Assembly (NCBI RefSeq): GCF_022340605.1
Contig: NZ_JAJDNQ010000039.1
Span: forward strand, 1-63,851
Length of the DNA stretch: 63,851 nt
Direction of reading: 5' to 3'
From: Thiohalocapsa sp.
GTDB lineage: Bacteria; Pseudomonadota; Gammaproteobacteria; Chromatiales; Chromatiaceae
Each line of letters begins with the position of its first letter. Within the stretch, counting starts at the first letter, position 1. The notes under the pieces are model-generated. The model saw nothing but the letters and a program-made list of their open reading frames with translations. It made no database searches and was not told the origin of the DNA. Positions 8,163 through 16,796 of this stretch are shown here, one piece after another. The position numbers and the translations under genes were made by a program.

Positions 8163-8681
8163 TCAGTCTGCCGCCGGCGCCGGCTCCGCCCCGGGGCGGC
8201 CGGCCGCATCCACCACCGCGGCGGTGTCGCCCCGATCCTCTTCCCAAGGCTGGTTGCGGCAAATGGCGCGGGCATCGAGCAGCAGTCCGAAAATCTCGTG
8301 CAGGCGCTCCGGAATGCGGATGACGCCGTTGGCGGCCCCGTACTTCTGCGACAGCAGGTCACGCGGTTGGCGCGAGAGGTCGAACAGATCCACCAGGTGC
8401 ATGCACCAGTCGTCGAAGTACCTGGGGCCGATCTGCTCGAAGGCGATCAGCTCCACGTCGTGGTGGCGCGCATCGCGGATGATGCGGTTGAAGAGCTGGT
8501 TGACCGGCTTGCACGGCCCCTCCAGCACTTGCAGGAACTGGTCCCCGGACAGCAACAGCAGTCCGGTGATGCCCTGCTTGGCGTTGTGCTCGGCGCTTCT
8601 GTGTACCAGTTCACGCAGGTCCTCGTTGGGCATAAAGGACGCGGAGCAGGTACTTCGGTAGATGAGGCGGCAGTCTCCCAT
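8163..8681 (-). CDS. BLUF-domain blue-light photoreceptor
   Basis: 172 residues with one BLUF domain (about 4-100) that binds FAD and senses blue light. The flavin-contact residues are in place: Tyr8 in RLIYRS, Asn33 in EHNAKQGITG and Gln51 in FLQVLEG, with the family spacing of 18 between Asn and Gln. The FDDWCMHLVDL segment carries the conserved Trp/Met region. About 70 residues follow without a recognisable output domain, so this is a short BLUF protein that probably works through a partner. It is not clearly in an operon, and no partner is obvious next to it. Confidence 0.88.
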   Translation of the reverse strand: MGDCRLIYRSTCSASFMPNEDLRELVHRSAEHNAKQGITGLLLLSGDQFLQVLEGPCKPVNQLFNRIIRDARHHDVELIAFEQIGPRYFDDWCMHLVDLFDLSRQPRDLLSQKYGAANGVIRIPERLHEIFGLLLDARAICRNQPWEEDRGDTAAVVDAAGRPGAEPAPAAD

Positions 8682-8802
8682 GGGCGGGCTCGCGGTGGCG
8701 GCGGGTTGCGGCGCCTGACGCTCGTGGCGAGCATCTGGGGTGCGCCCTAAAACCTGACCTTAGCAAAGGCGCCGCGGATTGCAACCACGCCGGCGACCCG
8801 CA

Positions 8803-8838
8803 GAAAAAATCCCCCGGACGCGCGGCGTCCGGAGGATC
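8803..8838 (-). terminator. Rho-independent terminator of the fasciclin gene
   Basis: Reading the minus strand, ATCCTCCGGACGC pairs with GCGTCCGGGGGAT around a 3-base loop and is followed directly by TTTTTT (8808-8803). It lies about 55 bp after the fasciclin stop codon, giving a single-gene transcript. Confidence 0.85.
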
Positions 8839-8893
8839 TTGATGTGCCGCCATGCCCCGAGGGCGGTGGCGGGGGGCGGCAAAGGGACGACGC

Positions 8894-9508
8894 TTACTGG
8901 ATCACCCGGTCGATGACGTGCACGACACCATTGGAGGCATATAGCCCTGTCTTGATGACCTGGGCGTTCTGGACACCCACGTGGCCGTTGAAGCGCGCGG
9001 AGGGGCCAATCGCAAGCTCACTGCCGTCGAGGGCTTGAACCCTTTCGCTTTGCATCAGATCGGTGGCGGTGTGCCGGCCCGGGACGATGTGCCTCTTCAC
9101 CAGCGCCGCAAGCGCATCCTTGTCGGACAGCAGGGCCTGTCGCTCGGACTCGGACATCTTCGAGAAGGCGTCGTTGCTCGGCGCGAAGATGGTGTAGTCG
9201 CCCGACGCGGCGAGCTCCCGGCTGATGCCGGAACTCTCCAGGGCCTGCTCGAAGCTGCCAAACATGCCGGCGCTTGCCAGAATGTCGGACACGGTCTTGC
9301 CGCTCGCGTAGGCCGGCACGCCCTGCACGTCATACTCGCCCAGGATGTCTCGCGGCGCGGCGTTTTCGGCGCCGACGTTGGCCCGCGCGATGGTCTCGGG
9401 GCCGGCGTAGCGGGAACCCAGAGACAGCGCCGTCAGCGGGCCGAGGGCCATGGCAAGACCCAGAACGACGGCGGGGGTGTAGTTCACGCTCTTGGTGGAT
9501 TCGGACAT
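8894..9508 (-). CDS. Secreted or membrane-anchored fasciclin (FAS1) domain protein
   Basis: 204 residues. An N-terminal hydrophobic segment (about 12-33) serves as signal or anchor. A single FAS1 domain follows (about 70-204). The two family boxes are visible: H1-like YTIFAPSNDAFSKM and the C-terminal H2-like NGVVHVIDRVI. FAS1 proteins mediate adhesion or extracellular interactions; the ligand cannot be inferred. It has its own terminator downstream and a long AT-richer leader upstream, so it is probably monocistronic. Confidence 0.9.
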   Translation of the reverse strand: MSESTKSVNYTPAVVLGLAMALGPLTALSLGSRYAGPETIARANVGAENAAPRDILGEYDVQGVPAYASGKTVSDILASAGMFGSFEQALESSGISRELAASGDYTIFAPSNDAFSKMSESERQALLSDKDALAALVKRHIVPGRHTATDLMQSERVQALDGSELAIGPSARFNGHVGVQNAQVIKTGLYASNGVVHVIDRVIQ

Positions 9509-9841
9509 GTCAGTTCACCTCAGGTTGTTGCCAGACAATAGTTGGGCGGAACCGCTGCCGAGGCAGCGGAGCCATCGACAAAACCTGGTCTGCGACCGGG
9601 CTGACACGGATCATTGCACCTGAAAAAAGACTTGACAATGAATCCTATGAATACTCCGTGGTTTCTGACCAATTTACTGGGTATTTGGCTTCTGGCAAAC
9701 CCCAATACGGCCACGAACAGGCCCTGTCCAGGCTTCGAGACCGCCTGATTTGGCAATTCACCAGATTCTGTCGAACCCCCTCAATCCACTCGCCCAGGAC
9801 GGGCGCCGAGCGCGCCGGCTGGCCCCTGTCGGACTCACCGT
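9509..9841. other. AT-richer intergenic region upstream of the fasciclin gene
   Basis: No gene supported. The stretch 9615-9790 is visibly less GC-rich than its surroundings. It contains the likely promoter area of the minus-strand fasciclin gene, but no unambiguous -35/-10 pair could be assigned. Confidence 0.4.
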
Positions 9842-10164
9842 GTGAGCCACCCACCCTCCGTCCCCGTCTTTGCGACGCAGAACCTGAACGTCGAGGACGG
9901 CAGCACGGCGGAGATGACCACCAGTGCCGATCTCAGCAGCGAGGTCACCGACAGCGGCAGTCAGCGCAATCTCGGTGCTGCACTAAAACCTGGCAAACGA
10001 ACCTGGCAAACGGCCTGGCCGTGTACGGAGACAATACCGGCGCCGCGATCCTCGACGCCCACGGCTTGGACATCACCGCCCGCGACATCACCGTCGGCAG
10101 CCGCGGCTATGTCGGCGAGCTGCATGACGACGGTGACGTCACCGCCGAGCACCCACCGTTTTGA
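9842..10164 (+). pseudogene. Decayed ORF split across two frames
   Basis: Protein-like text begins in one frame (about 9880-9980, NLNVEDGSTAEMTT then SDSGSQRNLGAAL) and resumes in a second frame (about 10005-10164, NGLAVYGDNTGAAILDAHG, DITVGSRGYVGEL) with a stop after EHPPF. The two halves share the same Asp/Gly/Thr-rich, acidic style and look like one gene broken by a frameshift. No family recognised; a repeat-rich surface or structural protein is possible. No good start or ribosome site is seen. Confidence 0.45.
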
Positions 10165-10294
10165 TCGACGCGCCGCTCCAGCGGCCCGTGAGGCATGCGG
10201 CCGGGTCGCGTGCACCGCCCGGCATGCGGCGCGGAAGCGTCGCAAGCTGCATCACCTCGCTGAAGCGGCGTGGCGATCAAGCTAGAATCTCGGC

Positions 10295-10654
10295 ATGAGC
10301 CTACCGATCACCTCTGCCGACACCGCGCGCCACCTGCGCCGCCGCGCCGCGGCCGAGCAGGCGGCGGCGGATGCCCGTGCGGCGCGGTTGCACGGCTTGC
10401 TGCCGTTGGCAGTGCATTGCTTGCGGGATGCCTATGGCGCGGAGCGGGTCGTGCTGTTCGGCTCGCTTGCCGTTGGTGACCACCGCGTCAGTAGCGACGT
10501 CGACCTGGCCGCGTCTGGTGTGCCGGGCGTGCGCTACTTCTCGGCGCTCGCCGACCTGATGACGATCTTCAACGGACCGGTGGACTTGATCCGGCTGGAA
10601 GAGGCGCCGCCGAGCCTCGCCGAGCGTATCGACGCGGAAGGCATCGAGCTGTGA
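10295..10654 (+). CDS. MntA-like nucleotidyltransferase, antitoxin of a type VII toxin-antitoxin pair
   Basis: 119 residues. The minimal nucleotidyltransferase signature GSX10DXD is exact: GS, ten residues (LAVGDHRVSS), then DVD, at about residues 56-70. In type VII systems MntA neutralises HepT by adenylylating a tyrosine in the toxin. Its TGA overlaps the GTG of the next gene, which carries the matching HEPN motif, so the pair is a translationally coupled operon. About 25 residues precede the core domain. Confidence 0.85.
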   Translation: MSLPITSADTARHLRRRAAAEQAAADARAARLHGLLPLAVHCLRDAYGAERVVLFGSLAVGDHRVSSDVDLAASGVPGVRYFSALADLMTIFNGPVDLIRLEEAPPSLAERIDAEGIEL

Positions 10655-11133
10655 TCGCGAAGCTCCAGCGCCTGCGGGCGGAGGTTGCGTTCGATCGGGC
10701 CGCGCTGGAACGGCGCGCGCAGGAACTGGCGGGACTTGAGCTCGGACCCAGCGCGGAGGCGGCCGTGTGCGCGCAGGCCGCGGTGGCGCTGCACCACGCC
10801 TATGGCTCGGTGGAGAGCATTCTGCTGCGTGTCGCGCGGCAGATCGACGGCGATGTGCCCGGCGGTGGCGAATGGCACCAAGAACTGCTGCATGGCATGG
10901 GGCTCGCCGTCGAAGGGATTCGGCCGGCGGTGCTGTCACGGGAGTCCGTGGCCGCGCTGCGGGAGCTGTTATCGTTCCGGCACTTTTTCCGCCATGCCTA
11001 CGCCGTGGAACTGGAGGCGGACCGCCTCTCGGTGCTGCGCGGGCGCTTGCAGGCGGCGCTGCCACGACTGCTCGCCGAGCTCGGCGAGCTCGACCGGTTG
11101 CTTGCCGATGTTGCCGCCAGGGGCAACGCTTGA
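10651..11133 (+). CDS. HepT-like HEPN ribonuclease toxin partner of the MntA-like protein
   Basis: 160 residues, all helical in character, beginning at GTG 10651, which overlaps the stop of the upstream gene. The catalytic and target motif RX4HXY is present exactly as RHFFRHAY (about residues 111-118); the terminal Tyr would be the adenylylation site. Flanking sequence (FRHAYAVELEADRL) fits the larger HepT-like subfamily. Expected action is metal-independent RNA cleavage, held off by AMPylation from its partner. The pair has no mobile element next to it. Confidence 0.83.
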   Translation: MIAKLQRLRAEVAFDRAALERRAQELAGLELGPSAEAAVCAQAAVALHHAYGSVESILLRVARQIDGDVPGGGEWHQELLHGMGLAVEGIRPAVLSRESVAALRELLSFRHFFRHAYAVELEADRLSVLRGRLQAALPRLLAELGELDRLLADVAARGNA

Positions 11134-11200
11134 GCGTGCTCTGCGTGGTCCCACTGCCGGATCTGGCTTCAGAGGCGGCCGGGGTTTCGGCGCCGCGGAG

Positions 11201-11437
11201 CTAGCCCCGATACAGCCGCCAGAACCGCTTTTCGTCGAAGCCATCGAGACGCGCATCGCCGATCAGCAGCACCGGCACGCCGCGGGCGCCGAGCCGCTCC
11301 AGTTCCTTGCGGGCGCGGGGACTCCTGCCCACGTCCATCTCGCGAAAGGCGATGCCCTCACGGTACAGGAAGGCCTTGGCGCGCCTGCAATGGGGGCAAT
11401 TCGTGCTGCTATAGAAGATGATGCGCTTGGCGGGCAT
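11201..11437 (-). CDS. Glutaredoxin-like thiol-disulfide protein
   Basis: 78 residues with a glutaredoxin fold pattern: N-terminal beta strand then a CPHC active site (STNCPHCRRAK, about residues 14-17), the cis-Pro element GVPVLLIG and the GFDEKRFWRLY end. It resembles the NrdH/UXX-star glutaredoxin group. The substrate is unknown. The start ATG at 11437 fits the fold with no extra residues. It is convergent with the toxin-antitoxin pair and followed upstream by REP palindromes. Confidence 0.83.
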   Translation of the reverse strand: MPAKRIIFYSSTNCPHCRRAKAFLYREGIAFREMDVGRSPRARKELERLGARGVPVLLIGDARLDGFDEKRFWRLYRG

Positions 11438-11566
11438 GGTGGTGCTCCAATGTGCCGCGAGCCCGCGAAAACGGCCTTCGCGGAAGCCGACCTCCAGCCA
11501 AGACGGACGATGCGCTTCGAGCCCGTGAGAGTATTGCTCGTAACGCCGAAGGCGAGCGGATCGTAG

Positions 11567-11642
11567 TCGGGTTAGCGGTAGCGTAGCCCGACAATTAACG
11601 GCTTACGGACACTCATCGTCGGGTTACGCTGCGCTAACCCGA
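11567..11642. repeat. Pair of REP-like palindromes (BIME-like)
   Basis: Two units of the TCGGGTTA family, 11567-11591 and 11619-11642, are separated by 27 bp. The second is a 24-bp near-perfect palindrome identical in design to 523-546. They lie between the glutaredoxin gene and xerC. Confidence 0.75.
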
Positions 11643-11819
11643 CCTACACCGAATACTTTCACAGTTTCTTCGCCTATCCACTGCTTCGGCAACGTCTCAG
11701 ATGTTTTTGAACCGTTCCTTGGCTTCTTCGCGGCTTCGCGGCTTCGCGTGCCCCTCTTGTCCCCATCTGCGCGGCTTCGCGGCCCCTTTTTCCCGACTTC
11801 GCGTGAGCCCTCGCCGCGC
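11643..11819. other. Intergenic region with short TTCGCGGC repeats
   Basis: Downstream of xerC the sequence repeats CGGCTTCGCG several times between about 11725 and 11785. No ORF here is credible; the minus-strand open frame is translated repeat. Confidence 0.5.
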
Positions 11820-12779
11820 TTAGCGCTTGCGCTTCGCCCGCGGGTGCGCCTTATCGTACACCTGCGCCAAGTGCTGGAAATCCAGATGGGTGTAGATCTG
11901 GGTGGTGCTGATGTCCGCGTGGCCCAGCATCTCCTGCACCGCGCGCAGGTCGCCGGAGGACTCCAGCAGGTGGCTGGCGCAGGAGTGGCGCAACAGGTGC
12001 GGATGCAGGTTGCGCCCCGCGCCGCGCTGGTCGGCCCATTGCCGCAGCCGCTGCTGCACGGTACGTGGATGGATGCGCGAGCCGCGGCTGCTGACGAAGA
12101 GCGCGGGCTCATCCGGACCGGCCAGCAGGCCGCGCACCACGAGCCAGCGCTGGATGGCCGCGAGCGCGGCACTGCCCACCGGCACGCGGCGGGTCTTGGC
12201 GCCCTTGCCGACCACGGTGAGGGTGGCGTCGTGCGGGTCGATGTCGCGGGTGTCTACGCTGATCAGCTCCGCGAGCCTGAGCCCCGAGGAGTAGAAAAGC
12301 TCCACCATAGCGGTATCGCGCAGGCTGAGCGCGTCGTCGCCACCGCCGGCCTCCGGACCGGCGTCGAGGAGGGCGCCGAGCTGATCCGGGTCGAAGGTGT
12401 TGGGCAGCCGGCGCCTGGCTTTGGGCGGGCGTACGGTGCGCGCCGGATTGAGCGTCGCGGCGCCTTCGCGCAGCAGGTACTCAAACAGAGTGCGCAGCGC
12501 GGACAGCTCTCGTGCCAGGGTGCGCGCGGAGATGCCGCCGCGGTGGCGGTCGGCGACGTAGCGGCGCACGTGGCCGTCGGTGATGGCGGGCCAATCGCCG
12601 ATCTTGTGCTCCCGGCGCCAGTCCAGGATGCGGGCAAGGTCCCGGCGGTAGCTGTCGATGGTATGCGGCGACAGGCGCCGCTCGTGGGTCAGGTGATGCA
12701 GAAAGGCATCCACCCATGCATCGCCGGTGGCGGCGGGCGCCGTGGCGGTCGCGGGAGATGGCGCGGCGCGGTTCGCCAT
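11820..12779 (-). CDS. xerC: XerC tyrosine recombinase
   Basis: 319 residues. An N-terminal SAM-like core-binding domain (about 20-105) precedes the catalytic domain with the full tyrosine recombinase set: Arg in SSGLRLAEL, Lys in [10 protein letters not shown], HxLRH in [12 protein letters not shown], His in LGHADIS and the nucleophile Tyr in QIYTHLD. XerC/XerD resolve chromosome dimers at dif. The position at the end of lysA-dapF-DUF484 is the standard xerC context and argues against a phage integrase. It starts 18 bp after the DUF484 stop. Confidence 0.96.
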   Translation of the reverse strand: MANRAAPSPATATAPAATGDAWVDAFLHHLTHERRLSPHTIDSYRRDLARILDWRREHKIGDWPAITDGHVRRYVADRHRGGISARTLARELSALRTLFEYLLREGAATLNPARTVRPPKARRRLPNTFDPDQLGALLDAGPEAGGGDDALSLRDTAMVELFYSSGLRLAELISVDTRDIDPHDATLTVVGKGAKTRRVPVGSAALAAIQRWLVVRGLLAGPDEPALFVSSRGSRIHPRTVQQRLRQWADQRGAGRNLHPHLLRHSCASHLLESSGDLRAVQEMLGHADISTTQIYTHLDFQHLAQVYDKAHPRAKRKR

Positions 12780-12797
12780 GCGGGCCTCCGCGACAGG

Positions 12798-13505
12798 CTA
12801 GCCGTTGCGATGCGCCAAGTCGGTGAGCTTGGCGCCGGCGATGGCACCGAGCCGCTCCAGCAGCTCGGTGCCCATGTCCGGCGCGAAGCGCTTCGGGTCC
12901 GTGCTGCCGATTGCGAGCACGCCGGTCTGCTCGGTGCCGCGGATGGGCACCAGGGCGGCGGACTGGATCGCCTCGCCGTCGGTGCCGAACAGCGGTTCCG
13001 CCTGCTTCGGTGCCAGCGGACCGCACAGGCAGCGGTCGCGATCGATGAACTCCACGAAGGACTGCACCAGCGGGTCATCGGCACGCTGTTCCGGGTCCAC
13101 CGGGAAGAGCTTGATGGCGACGGCCTCGGCGCTGAACTGCTCGCGTAGCGAGGCCTCCAATGCCGCGCAGGCGCGCTCCTGATCCGGGGCGGTGATGAGT
13201 TGGACGGTCAGCTCGTGCAGCCGGGCCGAGAGCTGCTCGTACTCGTGTGCGCGGGCCATCAGGTGGTTGAGCCGGCCGCGCTCGTGGCCGAGTTGCTCGC
13301 GCAGCACCGCCACCTGGTGCTCGATGAGCGACACCGCCCCGCCGGCCCCGTGCGGCACGTGCAGCTTCGCCAGCACCTCCGGGTGATGCACCAGGAAGTC
13401 CGTATGCTGCAACAGATAGGCGGCCACGGCCCGGCTCTGATCGTCGTCGATGGGCTCGGACCAGGTGCTGGAGCCGGGTTTGCCGGACACGGTGCGGCGG
13501 GTCAT
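12798..13505 (-). CDS. DUF484 family protein
   Basis: 235 residues: an N-terminal helical segment with the DUF484 signature ([19 protein letters not shown]), a coiled coil (about 60-105) and a GAF-like C-terminal domain ending in the [19 protein letters not shown] block. The function is unknown; it is almost always encoded between dapF and xerC. The ATG at 13505 overlaps the dapF stop codon. Confidence 0.93.
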   Translation of the reverse strand: MTRRTVSGKPGSSTWSEPIDDDQSRAVAAYLLQHTDFLVHHPEVLAKLHVPHGAGGAVSLIEHQVAVLREQLGHERGRLNHLMARAHEYEQLSARLHELTVQLITAPDQERACAALEASLREQFSAEAVAIKLFPVDPEQRADDPLVQSFVEFIDRDRCLCGPLAPKQAEPLFGTDGEAIQSAALVPIRGTEQTGVLAIGSTDPKRFAPDMGTELLERLGAIAGAKLTDLAHRNG

Positions 13506-14332
13506 AGCTCGATCTCTCCGTCGAAGACGCGGGTCGCGGGGCCCGTCATCAGCACCGCCCCCTCAAGTCCCGGCCAATGTATCACAAGGGTTCCGCCAGG
13601 AAGCGCCACGGCCACCTCGGCGTTCAGTACCTCCCGGAGCCGTCCGGCCACCACAGCCGCACAGGCGCCGGTGCCGCAGGCGAGGGTCTCGCCGGCGCCG
13701 CGCTCCCAGACCCGCAGCCGGATGTGCCGGCGGTCGAGGACCTGCATGAAGCCCACGTTGACCCGGTTGGGAAAGCGCGCGTGGCGCTCGATGCGCGGGC
13801 CGAGGGTCGCCACCGGCGCGGTGTCGACGTCGTCCACGGTCAGCACGGCGTGCGGGTTGCCCATGGATACAGCGGCCAGCTCGACCTGCTCGCCGTCCAG
13901 GTCCAGCGCGTAGCGGATGGCCTGCTGTTCAGCGATGAAGGGGATCTCTGCCGGCGCCAGTCGCGGCAAGCCCATGTCCACGGTGACCTGGCCATCGGAG
14001 CGCACCTGGAGCACGATCGCGCCGGCCGCGGTGCCCACCGGGATCTCGTCCTTGTCCGTCAGCCCCGCATCGCGCACGAAGCGGGCGAAGCAGCGGGCGC
14101 CGTTGCCGCATTGCTCCACCTCGGAGCCGTCGGCGTTGAAGATGCGGTAGTGGAAATCGGTGCCCGCGAGTCGCGGCCGCTCCACCAACAGCACCTGGTC
14201 ACAGCCCACGCCGAAGCGCCGGTCGGCCAGCCGTGCCGCCAGCGCCGGCGTCATGTCCACGGACTGGCGTACGCCGTCGAGCACGACGAAGTCGTTGCCG
14301 AGGCCGTGCATTTTGGTGAAGCGGAGCTTCAT
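13502..14332 (-). CDS. dapF: DapF, diaminopimelate epimerase
   Basis: 276 residues from ATG 14332 ([15 protein letters not shown]), the invariant DapF start. The two catalytic cysteines are visible, in [11 protein letters not shown] and [10 protein letters not shown]. It converts LL- to meso-diaminopimelate for lysine and peptidoglycan synthesis. The open frame extends far upstream but that portion is an antisense shadow. It is translationally coupled to DUF484 and lies about 145 bp downstream of the inserted methyltransferase gene. Confidence 0.97.
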   Translation of the reverse strand: MKLRFTKMHGLGNDFVVLDGVRQSVDMTPALAARLADRRFGVGCDQVLLVERPRLAGTDFHYRIFNADGSEVEQCGNGARCFARFVRDAGLTDKDEIPVGTAAGAIVLQVRSDGQVTVDMGLPRLAPAEIPFIAEQQAIRYALDLDGEQVELAAVSMGNPHAVLTVDDVDTAPVATLGPRIERHARFPNRVNVGFMQVLDRRHIRLRVWERGAGETLACGTGACAAVVAGRLREVLNAEVAVALPGGTLVIHWPGLEGAVLMTGPATRVFDGEIEL

Positions 14333-14478
14333 GAGGCGCTGGAGTAAGGGGGTAGGGGCTAGGTCAGATTGGGCGGTCGAACGCTCGCGCGGCCCAGTGC
14401 TTCGCCGCGGAAATGCCGAGACCGGGCTGCCTCGTTGTCCTGAGATGGTCTCAGGACTTGCGCACTGTTGCACTAGGC

Positions 14479-15168
14479 TCAGGTTCCCGCTCCCTCGCCT
14501 GGCATTCGCCCCCAGACAGCCAGATGCCGATCGCTGACCACGTGGACCTCCAGTACGTCGGCGAGTCCGGCGGACCTGAGCTGTTCCGTCACCTCCGCGG
14601 GCTCGAAGGCGGCGTGCAGGGAGTTGCGGAAGTCCTGCTTCAGCACGTCCGGCGCATCGGGCGCATAGGTCTCCACCAGCGCGGCGGCCCAACCGGCGGA
14701 TGCCGGGCGCATCAGGTCCATCACCAACACCAGGGCGCCCGGCTTGGCGGCGGCACGGATGCTGCGCCAGAGTACCTGCGGCTCGTGCAGGTGGTGCAAC
14801 AGGCTGTTGGAAAAGATCAGGTCGTAGACGCCGGACGCCAACTGCCCCGACGGCAGCTTGTCGCACAAGAGCCGGACCCGCGGTGCGATGCCGGGCAGCT
14901 TGTCGACGGCCTGCTGCGCCAGTTCCAGCATGGGCTGGCTACCGTCCAGGGCGTCGCAGTGGAGCCCTGGATATCGCCGCAACAGACGGATCATGATGTC
15001 CGCCGGGCCGCAGCCGATGTCCAGCGCGCGGGCGCCGCTGAGGTTGCCCGGCGCTTGTTCGGCGAGCAGCCGCAGGAACAGCTCGTTCGGCTCGCTGAAG
15101 TCGGCCTCGGCATAGGCGCGGGCCTGGTCCAGGCCGTCCATCAGCTCGGGCTCGGGGCGACGTTTCAT
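14479..15168 (-). CDS. Class I SAM-dependent methyltransferase
   Basis: 229 residues from ATG 15168, with GGAGG 6 bases upstream; the longer frame from 15207 would overlap lysA. Motif I is clear ([18 protein letters not shown]), followed by the acidic post-I residue in [10 protein letters not shown] and the [13 protein letters not shown] motif. It has an N-terminal [19 protein letters not shown] segment. The family is a small-molecule-type methyltransferase; the substrate is not inferable. It sits between lysA and dapF, where most relatives have no gene. Confidence 0.85.
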   Translation of the reverse strand: MKRRPEPELMDGLDQARAYAEADFSEPNELFLRLLAEQAPGNLSGARALDIGCGPADIMIRLLRRYPGLHCDALDGSQPMLELAQQAVDKLPGIAPRVRLLCDKLPSGQLASGVYDLIFSNSLLHHLHEPQVLWRSIRAAAKPGALVLVMDLMRPASAGWAAALVETYAPDAPDVLKQDFRNSLHAAFEPAEVTEQLRSAGLADVLEVHVVSDRHLAVWGRMPGEGAGT

Positions 15169-15187
15169 GGGGGGGCCTCCAGTGGGC

Positions 15188-16432
15188 TCACGGCAGCATC
15201 GCCTCACTGGCGTAGAGATCGACCAGCGTCTCGCGGGGGCGAACCAGATGCGCCTGATCGCCGTCGACCATCACCTCCGCGGCGCGCGGCCGGCTGTTGT
15301 AGTTGGAGCTCATGGTGAAGCCATAGGCCCCGCTGGAGCGCACCGCGAGCAGGTCACCCGGCGCCAGCACCAGCGCGCGGCCCTTGCCGAGGAAGTCTCC
15401 GGTCTCGCAGACGGGGCCGACGATGTCCCAGACCTTCGCCTCCCCGGCGCGCCGCTCGGCGGGCACGATCTCCTGCACGGCCTGGTACAGGGCCGGTCGC
15501 AGCAGATCGTTCATGGCGGCGTCGACGATGGCAAAGTTGTGCGTCGCCGTGGGCTTGAGGTACTCCACCCGGGTCAGCAGGATGCCGGCGTTGCCGGCGA
15601 TGGCGCGGCCGGGCTCCAGGATGATCTCGACGTCCCGCTCGCCGAGCCGCTCGTTCAGCGCGGCGGCGTAGTCGGCGGGCTCCGGCGGTGCCTCGTCGGT
15701 GTAGCGAATACCGAGTCCGCCGCCGAGATCGAGGTGGGCGATGCGGATACCCTGTGCGGCGAGCCGGTCCGCCAGTGCCAGCACCCGGTCCAGGGCGTCC
15801 AGGAAAGGCGACAGCGCCGTCAGTTGGGAGCCGATGTGGCAGTCGATGCCCGCCACGCGGATGTGCTCGAGCTCGGCGGCGCGCAGATAGACCTCCTCCG
15901 CCGCGTGGATCTCGATGCCGAACTTGTTCTCCTTGAGCCCGGTGGAGATGTATGGGTGCGAGCGGGCGTCCACGTCCGGGTTGACCCGCAACGATATCGG
16001 TGCGGTCGTGCCCAGCTCCGCGGCCACGGCGGCGATGCGCTCGAGCTCCGGCGCCGACTCCACGTTGAAGCAGTGGATGCCCACCGCGAGCGCCCGGCGG
16101 ATCTCGTCGCGGCGCTTGCCGACGCCGGAGAAGATGACCTTGCCGGGGTCGCCGCCGGCCGCCAGCACCCGCTCCAGCTCACCGCCGGAGACGATATCGA
16201 AGCCGGAGCCGAGCCGCGCCAGCAGATTCAGCACGGCGAGGTTGGAATTGGCCTTGACGGCGAAGCAAATCAGGTGCGGCCGGTCCGCCAGCGCACGATC
16301 GAAGGCGTGCCAGTGGCGCTCCAGCGTCGCCCGTGAGTAGACGTAGCAGGGCGTGCCGAGGCGCTCGGCCAGCTCGGTGACGGGGATGTCCTCGGCGAAC
16401 AAACGATCGCCGCGGTAGTTGAAGTGGTCCAC
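15188..16432 (-). CDS. lysA: LysA, diaminopimelate decarboxylase
   Basis: 414 residues. This PLP-dependent fold III decarboxylase has the PLP lysine in CFAVKANSN (Lys60), HIGSQL, the Gly-rich phosphate-binding DLGGGLGIRY, EPGRAIAGNAG, the catalytic Cys region PVCETGDFLG and the YGFTMSSNYN end. It catalyses the last step of lysine synthesis from meso-DAP, the product of the neighbouring dapF. It starts 24 bp after lptM. Confidence 0.97.
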   Translation of the reverse strand: MDHFNYRGDRLFAEDIPVTELAERLGTPCYVYSRATLERHWHAFDRALADRPHLICFAVKANSNLAVLNLLARLGSGFDIVSGGELERVLAAGGDPGKVIFSGVGKRRDEIRRALAVGIHCFNVESAPELERIAAVAAELGTTAPISLRVNPDVDARSHPYISTGLKENKFGIEIHAAEEVYLRAAELEHIRVAGIDCHIGSQLTALSPFLDALDRVLALADRLAAQGIRIAHLDLGGGLGIRYTDEAPPEPADYAAALNERLGERDVEIILEPGRAIAGNAGILLTRVEYLKPTATHNFAIVDAAMNDLLRPALYQAVQEIVPAERRAGEAKVWDIVGPVCETGDFLGKGRALVLAPGDLLAVRSSGAYGFTMSSNYNSRPRAAEVMVDGDQAHLVRPRETLVDLYASEAMLP

Positions 16433-16456
16433 GCCGGGCCGCTCCGCTTGGGCAAC

Positions 16457-16705
16457 TCAGGGATTCGCCGCCGGCGCGGTGCCGGCGGCAGTGCCGTTGG
16501 TGGGCGCCTCGGGCGGCCACTCCGCGCTCTCTGGTGGAAACGGGAAGGGCTTGCCTTTGCCCCGGGCATCGCGCTCGGCGCGCGCCGGATCATCCTCGGC
16601 GAGATAGAGATCACCGTTTTGGCCGCAGCCGACGAGTGGCGCCGCGATGGCGACGACCAGCGCGATGGTCAGCAGGGTGAGGAGCGGGCGACGACGGGAT
16701 TGCAT
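16457..16705 (-). CDS. lptM: LptM-like (YifL) small lipoprotein
   Basis: 82 residues. A basic N-terminus and hydrophobic core lead to a lipobox LVGC, followed immediately by the family motif CGQNGDLYL. In E. coli, LptM assists assembly of the LptDE lipopolysaccharide translocon. Placement directly before lysA is the conserved context. The tail is Pro/Ala-rich and low complexity. Confidence 0.88.
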   Translation of the reverse strand: MQSRRRPLLTLLTIALVVAIAAPLVGCGQNGDLYLAEDDPARAERDARGKGKPFPFPPESAEWPPEAPTNGTAAGTAPAANP

Positions 16706-16796
16706 GCCGGGATAATGCCCGATCCGTCGTCACCGGGCAAAACCGGATTGCCTTGGCGCGGTCGCCCGGCGACTCGCCGCGGCCGCGCTCCCGAAT

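Noticed and set aside
11820..12779. Phage or integron integrase
   Set aside because: The tyrosine recombinase sits at the end of lysA-dapF-DUF484 with XerC-like length and motifs, so XerC is the better call.
13502..14866. 454-residue frame as one gene
   Set aside because: Residues before [15 protein letters not shown] are the antisense-like reading of non-coding and methyltransferase DNA; DapF starts at 14332.
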